Below, piece by piece: positions 1 through 7,980 of a stretch of 64,000 nt of DNA. Both the position numbers and the translations under genes were made by a program. Source of the stretch: Citrobacter sp. Marseille-Q6884 (lineage in GTDB: Bacteria > Pseudomonadota > Gammaproteobacteria > Enterobacterales > Enterobacteriaceae); assembly GCF_945906775.1 (NCBI RefSeq), contig NZ_CAMDRE010000001.1, positions 2,356,001-2,420,000 of the forward strand, given 5' to 3'. The stretch's first letter is position 1. The number at the start of each line of letters is the position of its first letter. Under the pieces are notes generated by a model, which made no database searches, was not told the DNA's origin, and saw only the letters and a program-made list of their open reading frames with translations.

Positions 1-2
1 CA

Positions 3-581
3 ACCGTCGATAAAATGCATGACATGTACAGCCAGCTACCAAAGGCTAACGAAATCCTGAGCAAAAATGACGATTGGTTTAATTTTGAAAAATTAATTGT
101 TGAATACCACCGTTTCAGAAAACCTGCTCATACTGACGACCATTCGGTCTGGTTACTCAAAGAACAAAAGGTGGCATACAGTCCTGACCTGCTTAATCCA
201 GATCAACTGCCTGTCATGGGGTTTTCGGCATCGGATACGCTGGTTTATCATGATGAGAATTTACGACAAGTCGAAGCGCTGGATTGGGATTATTTTATCG
301 GTGGTCACGGAAATATCGGATCACGCGAGGATTTCCAGTTTCAGCGTCGTTTCTTTAACGATCTTCGCGAAGCAACAAGCACTGTCAGAAAAGAAGAACC
401 CTTTTGGAAATATATTAATAAATCGACCAATAATCATGCTGACTTTGTTCGTGCGCAACGCGATGTGATTATTAAACGGGTGACAGAGATATTACGTCCT
501 GAATATGGTCATATGTACGGTTATGATGCTTCCATGCCTGCGAACATAGAACTGGCGATCAGGCTGGTGGGCTCCTATTAG
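3..581 (+). CDS. MBL-fold metallo-hydrolase, 3' part only
   Basis: The frame is open from the window edge (no start visible), so this is the C-terminal ~192 residues of a longer protein. The segment ending DYFIGGHGNIGSREDF resembles the late GHG motif of metallo-beta-lactamase-fold hydrolases, where the His helps bind the metal pair; the substrate cannot be told. The upstream HxHxDH motif would lie outside the window. It ends about 100 bp before the convergent tesB. In E. coli K-12 amtB is the neighbour on this side of tesB, so this looks like an accessory gene. Family assignment is moderate because the diagnostic half is missing. Confidence 0.55.
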   Translation, partial: TVDKMHDMYSQLPKANEILSKNDDWFNFEKLIVEYHRFRKPAHTDDHSVWLLKEQKVAYSPDLLNPDQLPVMGFSASDTLVYHDENLRQVEALDWDYFIGGHGNIGSREDFQFQRRFFNDLREATSTVRKEEPFWKYINKSTNNHADFVRAQRDVIIKRVTEILRPEYGHMYGYDASMPANIELAIRLVGSY

Positions 582-679
582 CCTTATATATTCAGACAAA
601 GTTATTGCGTCATTGTGGTGCGCAGTATGATGGCGACAGGTCTCCACCCGGGAGAATCTGTCGCCGTCGAATGGCAATC

Positions 680-1540
680 TTAGTTGCGATTGCGCATCAC
701 GCCTTCCTGCACGGTCGAAGCGACAAGCACGCCGTCCTGAGTATAAAACTCACCGCGCACAAAACCACGGGCACCGGAGGCAGAAGTGCTTTCTACGTTA
801 TACAGCAACCACTCGTTAATATTGAAAGGACGATGGAACCACATTGAATGGTCGATGGTGGCTATCTGAATGCCTTTCTCCAGAAAACCGATGCCATACG
901 GTTGTAGTGCGACGGGCAGGAAGTTCAGGTCAGACGCGTAGCCAAGAAGATATTGATGTACGCGAAGATCGCCCTCCAGCGTACCGTTGGCGCGGATCCA
1001 CACCTGACGAGCAGGGTCGGCAACGTGCCCTTTTAACGGGTTATGAAACTCTACCGGACGAACTTCCAGCGGTCGGTCGTTGATAAATTTTTCTTTTAAC
1101 AGCGGCGGCAATAAATGCGCAACTGAGCGGGCAATTTCTGTTTCGGATTTCAGCATCTCAGGACCTGGTGCTGCAGGCATCGTTTTCTGATGCTCGAATC
1201 CCTCTTCTGGTGCCTGAAAAGAGGCGGTCATATAAAAAATGGGTTTTCCGTTCTGGATTGCAGCAACGCGGCGTGCGCTGAAGCTGTTACCATCGCGCAG
1301 AACTTCCACATCGTAGATGATCGGCTTTTGGCTATCGCCGGGACGTAAAAAATAACTGTGGAAGGAGTGCACCTGACGTTCTTCCGGCACAGTTTCTTTT
1401 GCGGCATACAGCGCCTGACCGACGACCTGTCCCCCAAAAACCTGACGTAACCCTAAGTCTTCACTTTGGCCCCGAAAGAGTCCTTCTTCTATTTTTTCCA
1501 GATTCAACAATGTCAGCAAATTTTTCAGTGCCAGACTCAT
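680..1540 (-). CDS. tesB: Acyl-CoA thioesterase II
   Basis: Cytoplasmic tetrameric double-hotdog thioesterase that hydrolyses medium- and long-chain acyl-CoA to free fatty acid and CoA. The 286-residue product matches the E. coli TesB length and sequence from MSLALKNLLTLLNLEK to the end (VASTVQEGVMRN). The N-terminal hotdog contains FGGQVVGQAL and the C-terminal one IDHSMWFHRP. The frame extends 47 codons further upstream, but the ATG at 1540 is preceded by a GGAGAG ribosome-binding site and fits the family length, so I start there. It is convergent with the MBL fragment and divergent from ybaY. Confidence 0.97.
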   Translation of the reverse strand: MSLALKNLLTLLNLEKIEEGLFRGQSEDLGLRQVFGGQVVGQALYAAKETVPEERQVHSFHSYFLRPGDSQKPIIYDVEVLRDGNSFSARRVAAIQNGKPIFYMTASFQAPEEGFEHQKTMPAAPGPEMLKSETEIARSVAHLLPPLLKEKFINDRPLEVRPVEFHNPLKGHVADPARQVWIRANGTLEGDLRVHQYLLGYASDLNFLPVALQPYGIGFLEKGIQIATIDHSMWFHRPFNINEWLLYNVESTSASGARGFVRGEFYTQDGVLVASTVQEGVMRNRN

Positions 1541-1752
1541 ACGTGCTCTCCAGGTGATATCGATGTCGCAGCGAGGTAGGCAGAGTATAACGCAATTTTG
1601 AAAGTGGTCCGATGGGTGCAATTGTCTGAATAACAGGTCTATTACAGGCAAAAATAGCTGATTTGTGCCACACTTAGTCACGTTATGTTTTTGTTAACCA
1701 CTCTTCTGGCGAGGAAAGTTCTCGCTGGTGCATTGATGATAAGGAGAATTTA

Positions 1753-2322
1753 ATGAAACTCGTGCACATGGTAAGTGGTTTAGCGGTTGCGGTCGCTCTG
1801 GCGGCCTGTGCTGATAAAAGTGCAGATATTCAAACACCTGCGCCAAGCCCAAATACGTCAATTGCTGACACACAGTCAAAAATTCAGCAGCCGAATGTTT
1901 CTGGTACGGTATGGATCCGTCAGAAAGTTGCCTTGCCACCGGATGCCGTGCTGACCGTCACGCTGTCGGATGCGTCGCTTGCGGATGCGCCGTCAAAAGT
2001 GCTGTCACAAAAAGCGGTGCGTACTGAAGGTAAGCAAGCGCCGTTCAGCTTTGTGCTCCCGTTTAACCCGGCAGACATTCAGCCCAACGCCCGTATTCTG
2101 TTAAGTGCGGCGATCACAGTGAATGACAAACTGGTGTTTATCACTGATACCGTCCAGACGGTCATTAATCAGGGCGGAACCAAAGCGGATCTGACACTGG
2201 TTCCGGTTCAGCATACGGAAGTCCCGGTTCAGGCCAGCGGTGGTGCGGCGACGACTGTTCCGTCTACGTCTCCCACACAAGTGAACCCTTCTTCTGCGGT
2301 GCCTGCTCCTACGCAGTACTAA
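1753..2322 (+). CDS. ybaY: YbaY family outer-membrane lipoprotein
   Basis: 189 residues. A signal peptide ends in the lipobox LAAC (Cys19), predicting a lipoprotein. The body (residues ~48-150) is a YbaY/YscW-type beta-sandwich domain (SGTVWIRQKVALPPDAVLTV), related to secretion pilotins. The C-terminal ~40 residues are Ser/Thr/Pro-rich and low complexity. The molecular function is not established. It has AAGGAG 8 nt before the ATG and stands alone, convergent with ybaZ across a perfect hairpin. Confidence 0.9.
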   Translation: MKLVHMVSGLAVAVALAACADKSADIQTPAPSPNTSIADTQSKIQQPNVSGTVWIRQKVALPPDAVLTVTLSDASLADAPSKVLSQKAVRTEGKQAPFSFVLPFNPADIQPNARILLSAAITVNDKLVFITDTVQTVINQGGTKADLTLVPVQHTEVPVQASGGAATTVPSTSPTQVNPSSAVPAPTQY

Positions 2323-2331
2323 GGCAGCCAT

Positions 2332-2355
2332 AACCCTCTCCGTCAGGAGAGGGTT
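2332..2355. terminator. Bidirectional hairpin between ybaY and ybaZ
   Basis: A perfect 10-bp inverted repeat (AACCCTCTCC / GGAGAGGGTT) with a GTCA tetraloop lies between the convergent stop codons and touches the ybaZ stop. It has no long T-run, so it may work as a 3'-end barrier rather than a strong intrinsic terminator. Confidence 0.6.
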
Positions 2356-2743
2356 AATACACCCACCGATAGCGCTGTAAATCGATTTCCCCCTTGCCCG
2401 AAACCACTACCCCTTCAGCCAGTAAGGCCTGACGTTGGCGCTGTAAATCCGGTCCGGTCAGGGATATTGCGCCATGGCGATTGACGACACGATGCCAGGG
2501 GAGGGTGCTGCCTTCGGGGAGGCGTTTTAGTACGCCTCCCACCTGACGTGCAGCACGCGGTGAACCGGCAAGTCTTGCTACATCGCCATAAGTCGTGACG
2601 AATCCTTCGGGGATTGAGGCGACGATTTGCCAGACACGTTGGGGGAAAGAGTCTTGTATATCCATTATTTTTTCCTGCGCTAATCTTTCAGCATAATCCT
2701 CAATGGCGTGGGAGTGAAGCCGCATTGCACAAGAAAACAGCAT
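2354..2743 (-). CDS. ybaZ: Alkyltransferase-like base-flipping protein
   Basis: Alkyltransferase-like (ATL) protein. It binds O6-alkylguanine and flips it out but cannot dealkylate, handing the lesion to nucleotide excision repair. The active-site motif is PWHR: Trp replaces the Cys of PCHR methyltransferases, and the HTH/Arg-finger region SPRAARQVGGVL is intact. Starting at MLFSCAMRLHS gives 129 residues, the length annotated for E. coli. A better ribosome-binding site (AGGA, 7 nt spacing) precedes an internal ATG at 2665, which would give 103 residues that still hold the whole ATL domain; this may be the true start. It is divergent from ffs. Confidence 0.92.
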   Translation of the reverse strand: MLFSCAMRLHSHAIEDYAERLAQEKIMDIQDSFPQRVWQIVASIPEGFVTTYGDVARLAGSPRAARQVGGVLKRLPEGSTLPWHRVVNRHGAISLTGPDLQRQRQALLAEGVVVSGKGEIDLQRYRWVY

Positions 2744-2758
2744 CCGATGCGGGATGGG

Positions 2759-2787
2759 TTGCAATTACAGGGTGCAGCAGTGATAAT
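2759..2787 (+). promoter_or_regulatory. ffs promoter
   Basis: A -35 TTGCAA (2759-2764) and a -10 GATAAT (2782-2787) are separated by exactly 17 bp, followed by a GC-rich discriminator (GCGCCTGCGCG) of the type seen at stringently controlled stable-RNA promoters. The predicted transcript starts about 25 nt upstream of mature 4.5S RNA, leaving a 5' leader for RNase P to remove. Confidence 0.75.
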
Positions 2788-2819
2788 GCGCCTGCGCGTT
2801 GGTTAACAACGCTCTCAAT

Positions 2820-2933
2820 GGGGGCTCTGTTGGTTCTCCCGCAACACTACTCTGTTTACCAGGTCAGGTCCGGAAGGAAGCAGCCAAGGCAGATGACGTG
2901 TGTGCCGGGATGTAGCTGGCAGGGCCCCCACCC
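2820..2933 (+). ncRNA. ffs: 4.5S RNA (signal recognition particle RNA)
   Basis: The 114-nt sequence runs from GGGGGCTCTG to CCCCCACCC and matches E. coli 4.5S RNA almost base for base, including the conserved domain IV core (CAGGTCAGGTCCGGAAGG and AGCAGCCAAGGCAGA), which binds Ffh (M domain). The terminal GGGGG pairs with CCCCC to close the single long hairpin. With Ffh it targets nascent inner-membrane proteins to FtsY. Confidence 0.98.
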
Positions 2934-3124
2934 AATTCTGCCGTCCGGCGACTCTCTTTCCGTAAATCTTCTCTTTTTTGTCATCGTAGTGTCATTTTAA
3001 TGTCATCAAATGCTGCCACTGTGTTTCGGGGATGTTATTTGCTGCCGTTATTTCCCGTCCGCACTGTCAGGACGTAGGTTCTGTTTGTGGTGCGTTTTGG
3101 CTGATGACCACAAGGATTTTTACG

Positions 3125-3376
3125 ATGTCGAATGCCGTACTAAATGTCAAAATTGATGAGGCGCTAAAAGAAAAACTTCGCCATTACGCCGAAGTGAATA
3201 ATGAGAATTTAAGTATCTCAACGGAAAAACTGCTGCTTATCGCATTTTCCGCCGTAGAACAGGCGGGAGTCTCCGCTGATGAGATTGACAGCCAGCATAC
3301 GGAAGAATCCGTGGTTGAAGCACTGACTCCTAAAGAAATCAAAGCATTGCGTAGATTGCTGAAGAAGAAAAAATGA
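3125..3376 (+). CDS. Small ribbon-helix-helix-like protein, first gene of an overlapping pair
   Basis: 83 residues, not recognised by name. The N-terminus (VLNVKIDEALKEKLRHYAE, then LSISTEKLLLIAF) has the strand-helix-helix spacing of ribbon-helix-helix (Arc/RelB-type) DNA-binding antitoxins, and the C-terminus ends in a basic run (ALRRLLKKKK). It overlaps the next gene by ATGA (4 nt), so the two are translationally coupled. It is absent from the corresponding K-12 interval (ffs-ybaA). The antitoxin role is inferred from size, layout and the putative fold only. Confidence 0.6.
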   Translation: MSNAVLNVKIDEALKEKLRHYAEVNNENLSISTEKLLLIAFSAVEQAGVSADEIDSQHTEESVVEALTPKEIKALRRLLKKKK

Positions 3377-3591
3377 AACAACAACCGCTCTCAACTGCCC
3401 GTAATTATGGCGAAGCCTGTGAATTGCTGCGCTCCGGTTATGTGAAACATGTTCGCCTGAGCTGGAATGTCGGCAGCGATGAATTTTTTCGTATCGCTTC
3501 CGACTGGTGCGATGCCGGGGCGAAGATCAAAAAAGACGGCGAGAATTTTGTTATTTCTCTGAAGGGGTTTCCCGTTCCCCGCCAGCCGTAA
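3373..3591 (+). CDS. Small hypothetical protein, second gene of an overlapping pair
   Basis: 72 residues, family not recognised. It starts at the ATG inside the ATGA overlap with the upstream gene. The sequence is hydrophilic, with an aromatic stretch (VRLSWNVGSDEFFRIASDWCDAG) and a beta-like tail (AKIKKDGENFVISLKGF). It has no membrane segment or signal peptide. By position it would be the toxin or partner of the RHH-like protein, but no toxin motif can be named. A weak hairpin with a T-rich loop follows at about 3604-3626, before the convergent MocR-type gene. Confidence 0.55.
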   Translation: MKQQPLSTARNYGEACELLRSGYVKHVRLSWNVGSDEFFRIASDWCDAGAKIKKDGENFVISLKGFPVPRQP

Positions 3592-3626
3592 CTCATGCAA
3601 GAAGATGGGCCTTTTTGGCTCATCGC

Positions 3627-5054
3627 TTAAATTATTTTGCGTATTTTTCCGCTAGTGGCCTGTAAACGCAGGTTGTCCCAAATCGGCTGTAACGTGTTAA
3701 AAGCTGAACGCATTGTGTCGTCCGGTAGTGCGAAGGGCATACGCAAGAAGCGATCGAATGCGCCATCCAGACCAAAACGCGTGCCGGTGCCAAGCTGAAT
3801 GCCTGCACTTTCAGCGCGAGTGGCAAATAATGTCGCCAGCGTGTCGGGCAATTCGACCCAGAACGATAATCCTCCTTGTGGCTGAGTGAAGCGCCATTCC
3901 GGGAAATGTGCGCTCATCAACGAGCGGCACAGATCGCGACGTGCCGCGAGTAATTGTCTTCTGTCGGGCAGAAACGTGTCGGCGTGATCCAACAGCCAGC
4001 CGGTGGCAAGCTGCTCAAGTACAGGCGAGCCTAAATCAAATGTGTCACGGGTTTGTACCAGTGCCGCAATAGTCCGCGACGACGCACGAACCCATCCCAG
4101 ACGCAGTCCTCCCCAAAAACTCTTACCAGCCGATCCCAGCAGAATAATAGGAGCCTCGCGATGGTAAGCGGCGAGGGGGAGGGGCGGTGGTGCGTCGTAC
4201 CACAGATTAACCATCGTTTCGTCTATCACCAGCGTGGTATGCGTTCTGGCGGCGATATCGGCCACTATCTGGCGAGTGGCGTCATCCATACAGCGTCCGG
4301 TGGGATTGTGAAAATCGGGCATCAGGTAGGCCATTCGCGGAGCGGTTTGTGCGAAGGTGGCAACCAGCCCGGCCGTATCCCAGCCGTGCTCGGGCAGCGA
4401 TACGCCGACCGGGCGACAGGATGCGCCCTGAATTGCCGCAATGGCGAGCGGATAAGTCGGATGATCAACCACTACGCGATCGCCTGGCCCAGTGAGTAAT
4501 CGCAGGATCAACGCCAGGCCGCTGACGGCGCCATTCACCACCATTATTTCATCGGGCTGAGTCGGCAGCCCACGAGCACAATAATGGCGGGCAATGGATT
4601 CGCGTAAAGATGACAATCCTTGCGGCAGATACCCGGAACTCAGCAGATGCTGTGGCATGGCGAACAAGGCCTGCTGGTAAGCCTGATGTATTTCTGGTCC
4701 GGCGTTGAGCGCCGCAGTAGACAGATCGAGTGCGGTGCTGGTGTGCGTGCGCGTGGGAACATGACGAATATGTTCCGGCAGGATAACACGTGAGCCGCTA
4801 CCGTGGCGGCTTTCCAGATACCCTTCTTCACGCAGTTGCGCCATTGCGCTGGCGATGGTGGTACGGCTCACCTCGAGTACGGCGGCGAGTTCGCGCTCAC
4901 CGGGCAACCGGCTATCCAGTGCCAACCGTCCATCCAGGATCAGCAAACGCAGGGCTTCCGCCAGCTGTCGCCAGAGAGGCATTCGTGAGGAGGTCTCTTG
5001 CCAGCGCCCGAGTAGACGCTGCAGAGACTGGCTTCCATAGCGACGAGAGGTCAT
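3627..5054 (-). CDS. MocR/PdxR-type GntR regulator with aminotransferase-like domain (YczR-like)
   Basis: 475 residues. An N-terminal GntR winged helix (about 25-92, PGERELAAVLEVSRTTIASAM) is followed by a fold-type I aminotransferase domain (about 120-470). The PLP-binding lysine is K311 in GSAGKSFWGG; NPTG (250-253) and the cofactor-Asp region VIDET (277-281) are present. MocR proteins use PLP as an effector-sensing cofactor rather than for catalysis. Divergence from a YczE-type membrane gene is the known YczR/YczE arrangement, so it probably controls that gene. Absent from this position in K-12. Confidence 0.88.
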   Translation of the reverse strand: MTSRRYGSQSLQRLLGRWQETSSRMPLWRQLAEALRLLILDGRLALDSRLPGERELAAVLEVSRTTIASAMAQLREEGYLESRHGSGSRVILPEHIRHVPTRTHTSTALDLSTAALNAGPEIHQAYQQALFAMPQHLLSSGYLPQGLSSLRESIARHYCARGLPTQPDEIMVVNGAVSGLALILRLLTGPGDRVVVDHPTYPLAIAAIQGASCRPVGVSLPEHGWDTAGLVATFAQTAPRMAYLMPDFHNPTGRCMDDATRQIVADIAARTHTTLVIDETMVNLWYDAPPPLPLAAYHREAPIILLGSAGKSFWGGLRLGWVRASSRTIAALVQTRDTFDLGSPVLEQLATGWLLDHADTFLPDRRQLLAARRDLCRSLMSAHFPEWRFTQPQGGLSFWVELPDTLATLFATRAESAGIQLGTGTRFGLDGAFDRFLRMPFALPDDTMRSAFNTLQPIWDNLRLQATSGKIRKII

Positions 5055-5058
5055 AGCA

Positions 5059-5080
5059 GTCCACTTTTTGAAAACTGGAC
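5059..5080. promoter_or_regulatory. Candidate MocR-type operator (inverted repeat)
   Basis: The half-sites GTCCACTTTT and AAAACTGGAC (inverse complements at 9 of 10 positions) flank a 2-bp spacer, 5 bp upstream of the regulator's start codon. The core AAAGTGGAC / AAACTGGAC resembles the PdxR-type half-site AAAGTGGWCTA. TGGACA in its right arm could serve as -35 for the divergent yczE-like gene; the matching -10 is weak. Confidence 0.55.
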
Positions 5081-5143
5081 ATTAATCATAGTGCCATTTA
5101 CGACGAAGATGAAAGTCAACTGCGTGGGGGAGAGGAGAAAAAC

Positions 5144-5755
5144 ATGCTGCGTCGTTTACTTCAACTGTATGCCGGGCTGGCGTTATATGGTGTCTCGACA
5201 GCCATGTTTGTGCGTGCAGATCTCGGTGCCGACCCCTGGAACGTTTTTCATCTCGGGGTGGCGAATTTACTGGCGATGAATATCGGTGTGGTGATTATTG
5301 GCGTTGGGGTTCTGGTGCTTTTGTTATGGATACCGCTGCGTCAGCGTCCAGGATTTGGCACATTGAGCAACGTTATTATGATTGGGCTGGCGGCAGATGT
5401 GGCGCTGATGGTGATTCCGCCCTTTGAATCCCTTTTTACGCGCAGTGGACTGCTGGTTTTCGCGGTGATACTGAATGCGCTAGCGACCAGCCTGTATATT
5501 GGCGCCGGTTTTGGTGCCGGTCCACGAGACGGCCTGATGACCGGTATTCATGCGCGTACGGGGTGGTCGGTAAGGACCATTCGTACTGCAATTGAACTCT
5601 CTGTTCTGCTGACGGGCTGGCTGCTTGGCGGTACCGTTGGGGTCGGTACGGTACTGTACGCGCTGGCCATTGGCCCGTTAATTCAGCTGTGCCTGCCGTG
5701 GTTTCGGCATCAACCACAGTCACGAATCCGGGTTCGCGATGAGCCTACGGCATGA
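5144..5755 (+). CDS. YczE/YitT family integral membrane protein
   Basis: 203 residues with about five hydrophobic segments (e.g. VVIIGVGVLVLLLWIPL, GLLVFAVILNALATSLYIGAGFGAG, SVLLTGWLLGGTVGVGTVLYALAIG) and the family hallmark GADPWNVFHLG near residue 28, with a second copy-like GAGPRDGLMTG near residue 125. These repeats are typical of the YczE/YyaS/YitT group, whose transported substrate is unknown. The ATG at 5144 has GGAG 8 nt upstream. The divergent MocR regulator is its likely controller. Confidence 0.85.
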   Translation: MLRRLLQLYAGLALYGVSTAMFVRADLGADPWNVFHLGVANLLAMNIGVVIIGVGVLVLLLWIPLRQRPGFGTLSNVIMIGLAADVALMVIPPFESLFTRSGLLVFAVILNALATSLYIGAGFGAGPRDGLMTGIHARTGWSVRTIRTAIELSVLLTGWLLGGTVGVGTVLYALAIGPLIQLCLPWFRHQPQSRIRVRDEPTA

Positions 5756-5837
5756 TCCTGTGATGGCGACTAAACTTAAGCTCGACTGACGCGGTCGGAA
5801 TCGGCTTGCCGCGCAGTACACTTCGGAGGTTTTTCTC

Positions 5838-6191
5838 ATGAAGTATGTCGATGGTTTTGTTGTTGCCGTACCCGCAGAAAACAAGGAGGAGTACATCGCG
5901 ATGGCGGCAAAAGCGGCTCCGCTTTTTAAGGAGTTCGGTGCATTGCGCGTTGTGGAGTGCTGGGCGGATGATGTCCCCGACGGCAAATTGACCGATTTTC
6001 GCATGGCAGTGAAAGCGCAGGATCATGAAGAAGTGGTATTTAGTTGGATTGAATACCCTTCAAAAGAGGTGCGCGATGCGGCGAATCAGAAGATGATGTC
6101 CGATCCCCGGATGAAGGAATTCGGGGAGTCGATGCCCTTTGATGGCAAGCGCATGATCTACGGTGGATTCTCGCCCATTATGGATGACTGA
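5838..6191 (+). CDS. ybaA: DUF1428 family protein YbaA
   Basis: 117 residues, the same length as E. coli YbaA and near-identical in the central block (DPRMKEFGESMPFDGKRMIYGGF). It has a single dimeric alpha/beta-barrel (ferredoxin-like) DUF1428 domain starting MKYVDGFVVAVPAENK. The function is unknown. It is preceded by CGGAGG and lies alone between the yczE-like gene and convergent pdeB, matching its K-12 neighbourhood next to pdeB. Confidence 0.93.
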   Translation: MKYVDGFVVAVPAENKEEYIAMAAKAAPLFKEFGALRVVECWADDVPDGKLTDFRMAVKAQDHEEVVFSWIEYPSKEVRDAANQKMMSDPRMKEFGESMPFDGKRMIYGGFSPIMDD

Positions 6192-6245
6192 CGTGACTGG
6201 CTGTGCGGCGTGCCGCCAGCCATCTCAATATCAACAAACCTCAGA

Positions 6246-7796
6246 CTACAGCCGTTTTTCCGCCCACAAGATAAATTCTTCTTTCGCCAGTGCTTTGCTG
6301 TAAAGCCAGCCCTGGCCGTATTGCACGCCATGCTGGCGTAGCCAGTCTTGCTGGTATTCGGTCTCAATGCCTTCCGCCACCATCTGCAGCTTCAGCGTTT
6401 TGGCAATTTCGATAATATGCGGCGTCACGTTGTTATATTCCAAAGCATCAACGAACGATTTGTCTATCTTCAGGATGTCTACATCCAGATCCTGCAGATA
6501 GCTGAGGCTGGAATAACCGGTGCCAAAATCATCAATATAGATAGAATGACCCGCCTGACGGTATCTGGCGATAAACGGTGCGCTGGTTTTCGGATCGGCA
6601 AATGCACGTTCTGTCAGTTCCAGGGCGATTTGTGCGGGTTTGATCTGCCAGTGATTCACTTTCCGGCTTAACAGGGCAGGGAAGGTGTCTGACGTCAGGT
6701 TATCGGATTCAAGATTGATCGAGATATGTTGCTCCGGGTGGTGATGCAACCATTTCCCCAGGTCGTCAAACACGTTTTCAATAATTAAGCGCGTCAGTTG
6801 CTCTGAAAGGCCTGCTTGCGCTGCTAATGCGACAAAGATCTCCGGCGAGAGAAAGCTCCCGTCAGCCTGCGGCCAACGCGCCAGCGCTTCGGCACCCACG
6901 ACTTTTCCCGTTTTGAGCGAAATAATGGGTTGGTAGTACACCTTAATATCCCGGTTATTGATCGCGTCCTGCAACAGGTGTTGAGGAGACTGTAAGCGGC
7001 GTACCAGGCGCAGAATTAACGCGGCAGTAAGCAGGCCAATAATGATCCCCGCCGGAAGCCAGATAAAAGCCTGTCGATGCCAGCTTTTTTCTAACAACAG
7101 GGAGGAAGACCAGGTTGCGATGGAAATGCGCATGTCGGGGAAGTGCTGAATGTTATAAATAATGCCATTCTCTTCCACATACTTACCCGGGCTCTGTTGC
7201 AGTCGCTGGATGATATCGGGTTTTATCTTCCCCCCGCTGCTGATGACGACATTATTTGTATCGCCAATGATTGCAGTATCAATACGCCACGCGCCAAAGG
7301 GGATGACATCAATAAAGGAGGCCGGATCAATCATGACGGTATAGTGTTCCGTCCCGATACCCACCATATAACGCTGGATCCCTAAATCACTTTGGGTGGT
7401 TAACCAGACACGATACCCGTCTTTGGTCTTTTTTCCGGCCCCAGGTAGCGCTGATGCATCGCTTTTCTCCTCCAGCGATGAACAGACAGGAACGTCATTA
7501 TCGAGGTAAACCACTTCCTGAATGTAGCGGAAGCTATAGGATACCTGGCGCATGGCCAGCAGGTGCTCGTCGCTGCAAGGCGTCCCCTTAAAATTGCCTA
7601 TCTGTTTTAGCGCCCGCTTCCCCTGCGAAGCGACTTTATCGGCGCGTAAGGCGACACGTGATGAATAGGTATTAAGTTCATCAATAAATTTCGTTTCGAC
7701 CTGACGATGCGCCAGCCACAGACTTAACCCCACAGGTAGCAGGATGGACAGAATAAGCACTCCTGTCACCAGCGCTATCAGATGTCGTGTTGTCAC
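6246..7796 (-). CDS. pdeB: Cyclic-di-GMP phosphodiesterase with CSS sensor domain
   Basis: 516 residues, the length of E. coli PdeB (YlaB). A first transmembrane helix (5-28) is followed by a periplasmic CSS domain with two cysteines (GTPCSD near 73, VPVCSSL near 105), a second membrane segment (about 235-260) and a cytoplasmic EAL domain (about 270-510). The EAL motif AEALARW and the metal/lysine residues IDDFGTGYSSL and LKIDKSF are intact, so it should hydrolyse c-di-GMP to pGpG. In this family a CSS disulfide formed by DsbA keeps the enzyme inactive. Confidence 0.95.
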   Translation of the reverse strand: MTTRHLIALVTGVLILSILLPVGLSLWLAHRQVETKFIDELNTYSSRVALRADKVASQGKRALKQIGNFKGTPCSDEHLLAMRQVSYSFRYIQEVVYLDNDVPVCSSLEEKSDASALPGAGKKTKDGYRVWLTTQSDLGIQRYMVGIGTEHYTVMIDPASFIDVIPFGAWRIDTAIIGDTNNVVISSGGKIKPDIIQRLQQSPGKYVEENGIIYNIQHFPDMRISIATWSSSLLLEKSWHRQAFIWLPAGIIIGLLTAALILRLVRRLQSPQHLLQDAINNRDIKVYYQPIISLKTGKVVGAEALARWPQADGSFLSPEIFVALAAQAGLSEQLTRLIIENVFDDLGKWLHHHPEQHISINLESDNLTSDTFPALLSRKVNHWQIKPAQIALELTERAFADPKTSAPFIARYRQAGHSIYIDDFGTGYSSLSYLQDLDVDILKIDKSFVDALEYNNVTPHIIEIAKTLKLQMVAEGIETEYQQDWLRQHGVQYGQGWLYSKALAKEEFILWAEKRL

Positions 7797-7949
7797 AGTG
7801 ATATCCTTATTAACACAGCGTAGGGAAAGTATATCCGAAAGCCCAAAGCGCTATTCGATAGTCAACCTGTATTTGGGGCATTTATTGTCCTGTTAGTCCT
7901 CACAGCGTAAATCAGGTTGAGATATGTGCAAGAGTGGTGTACTTTAATT

Positions 7950-7967
7950 GTTATGTTATAACATGAC
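7950..7967 (+). promoter_or_regulatory. Zur box upstream of rpmE2-rpmJ2
   Basis: GTTATGTTATAACATGAC is an 18-bp near-perfect palindrome (16 of 18 positions) matching the core of enterobacterial Zur operators (ATGTTATAACAT). It sits 13 bp before the rpmE2 start and overlaps a plausible -10. Zinc sufficiency would therefore repress the operon. Confidence 0.85.
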
Positions 7968-7980
7968 AAATGAGGTTGCC

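Noticed and set aside
605..847. Small open frames antisense to the tesB 3' end
   Set aside because: Shadows of tesB with no independent support.
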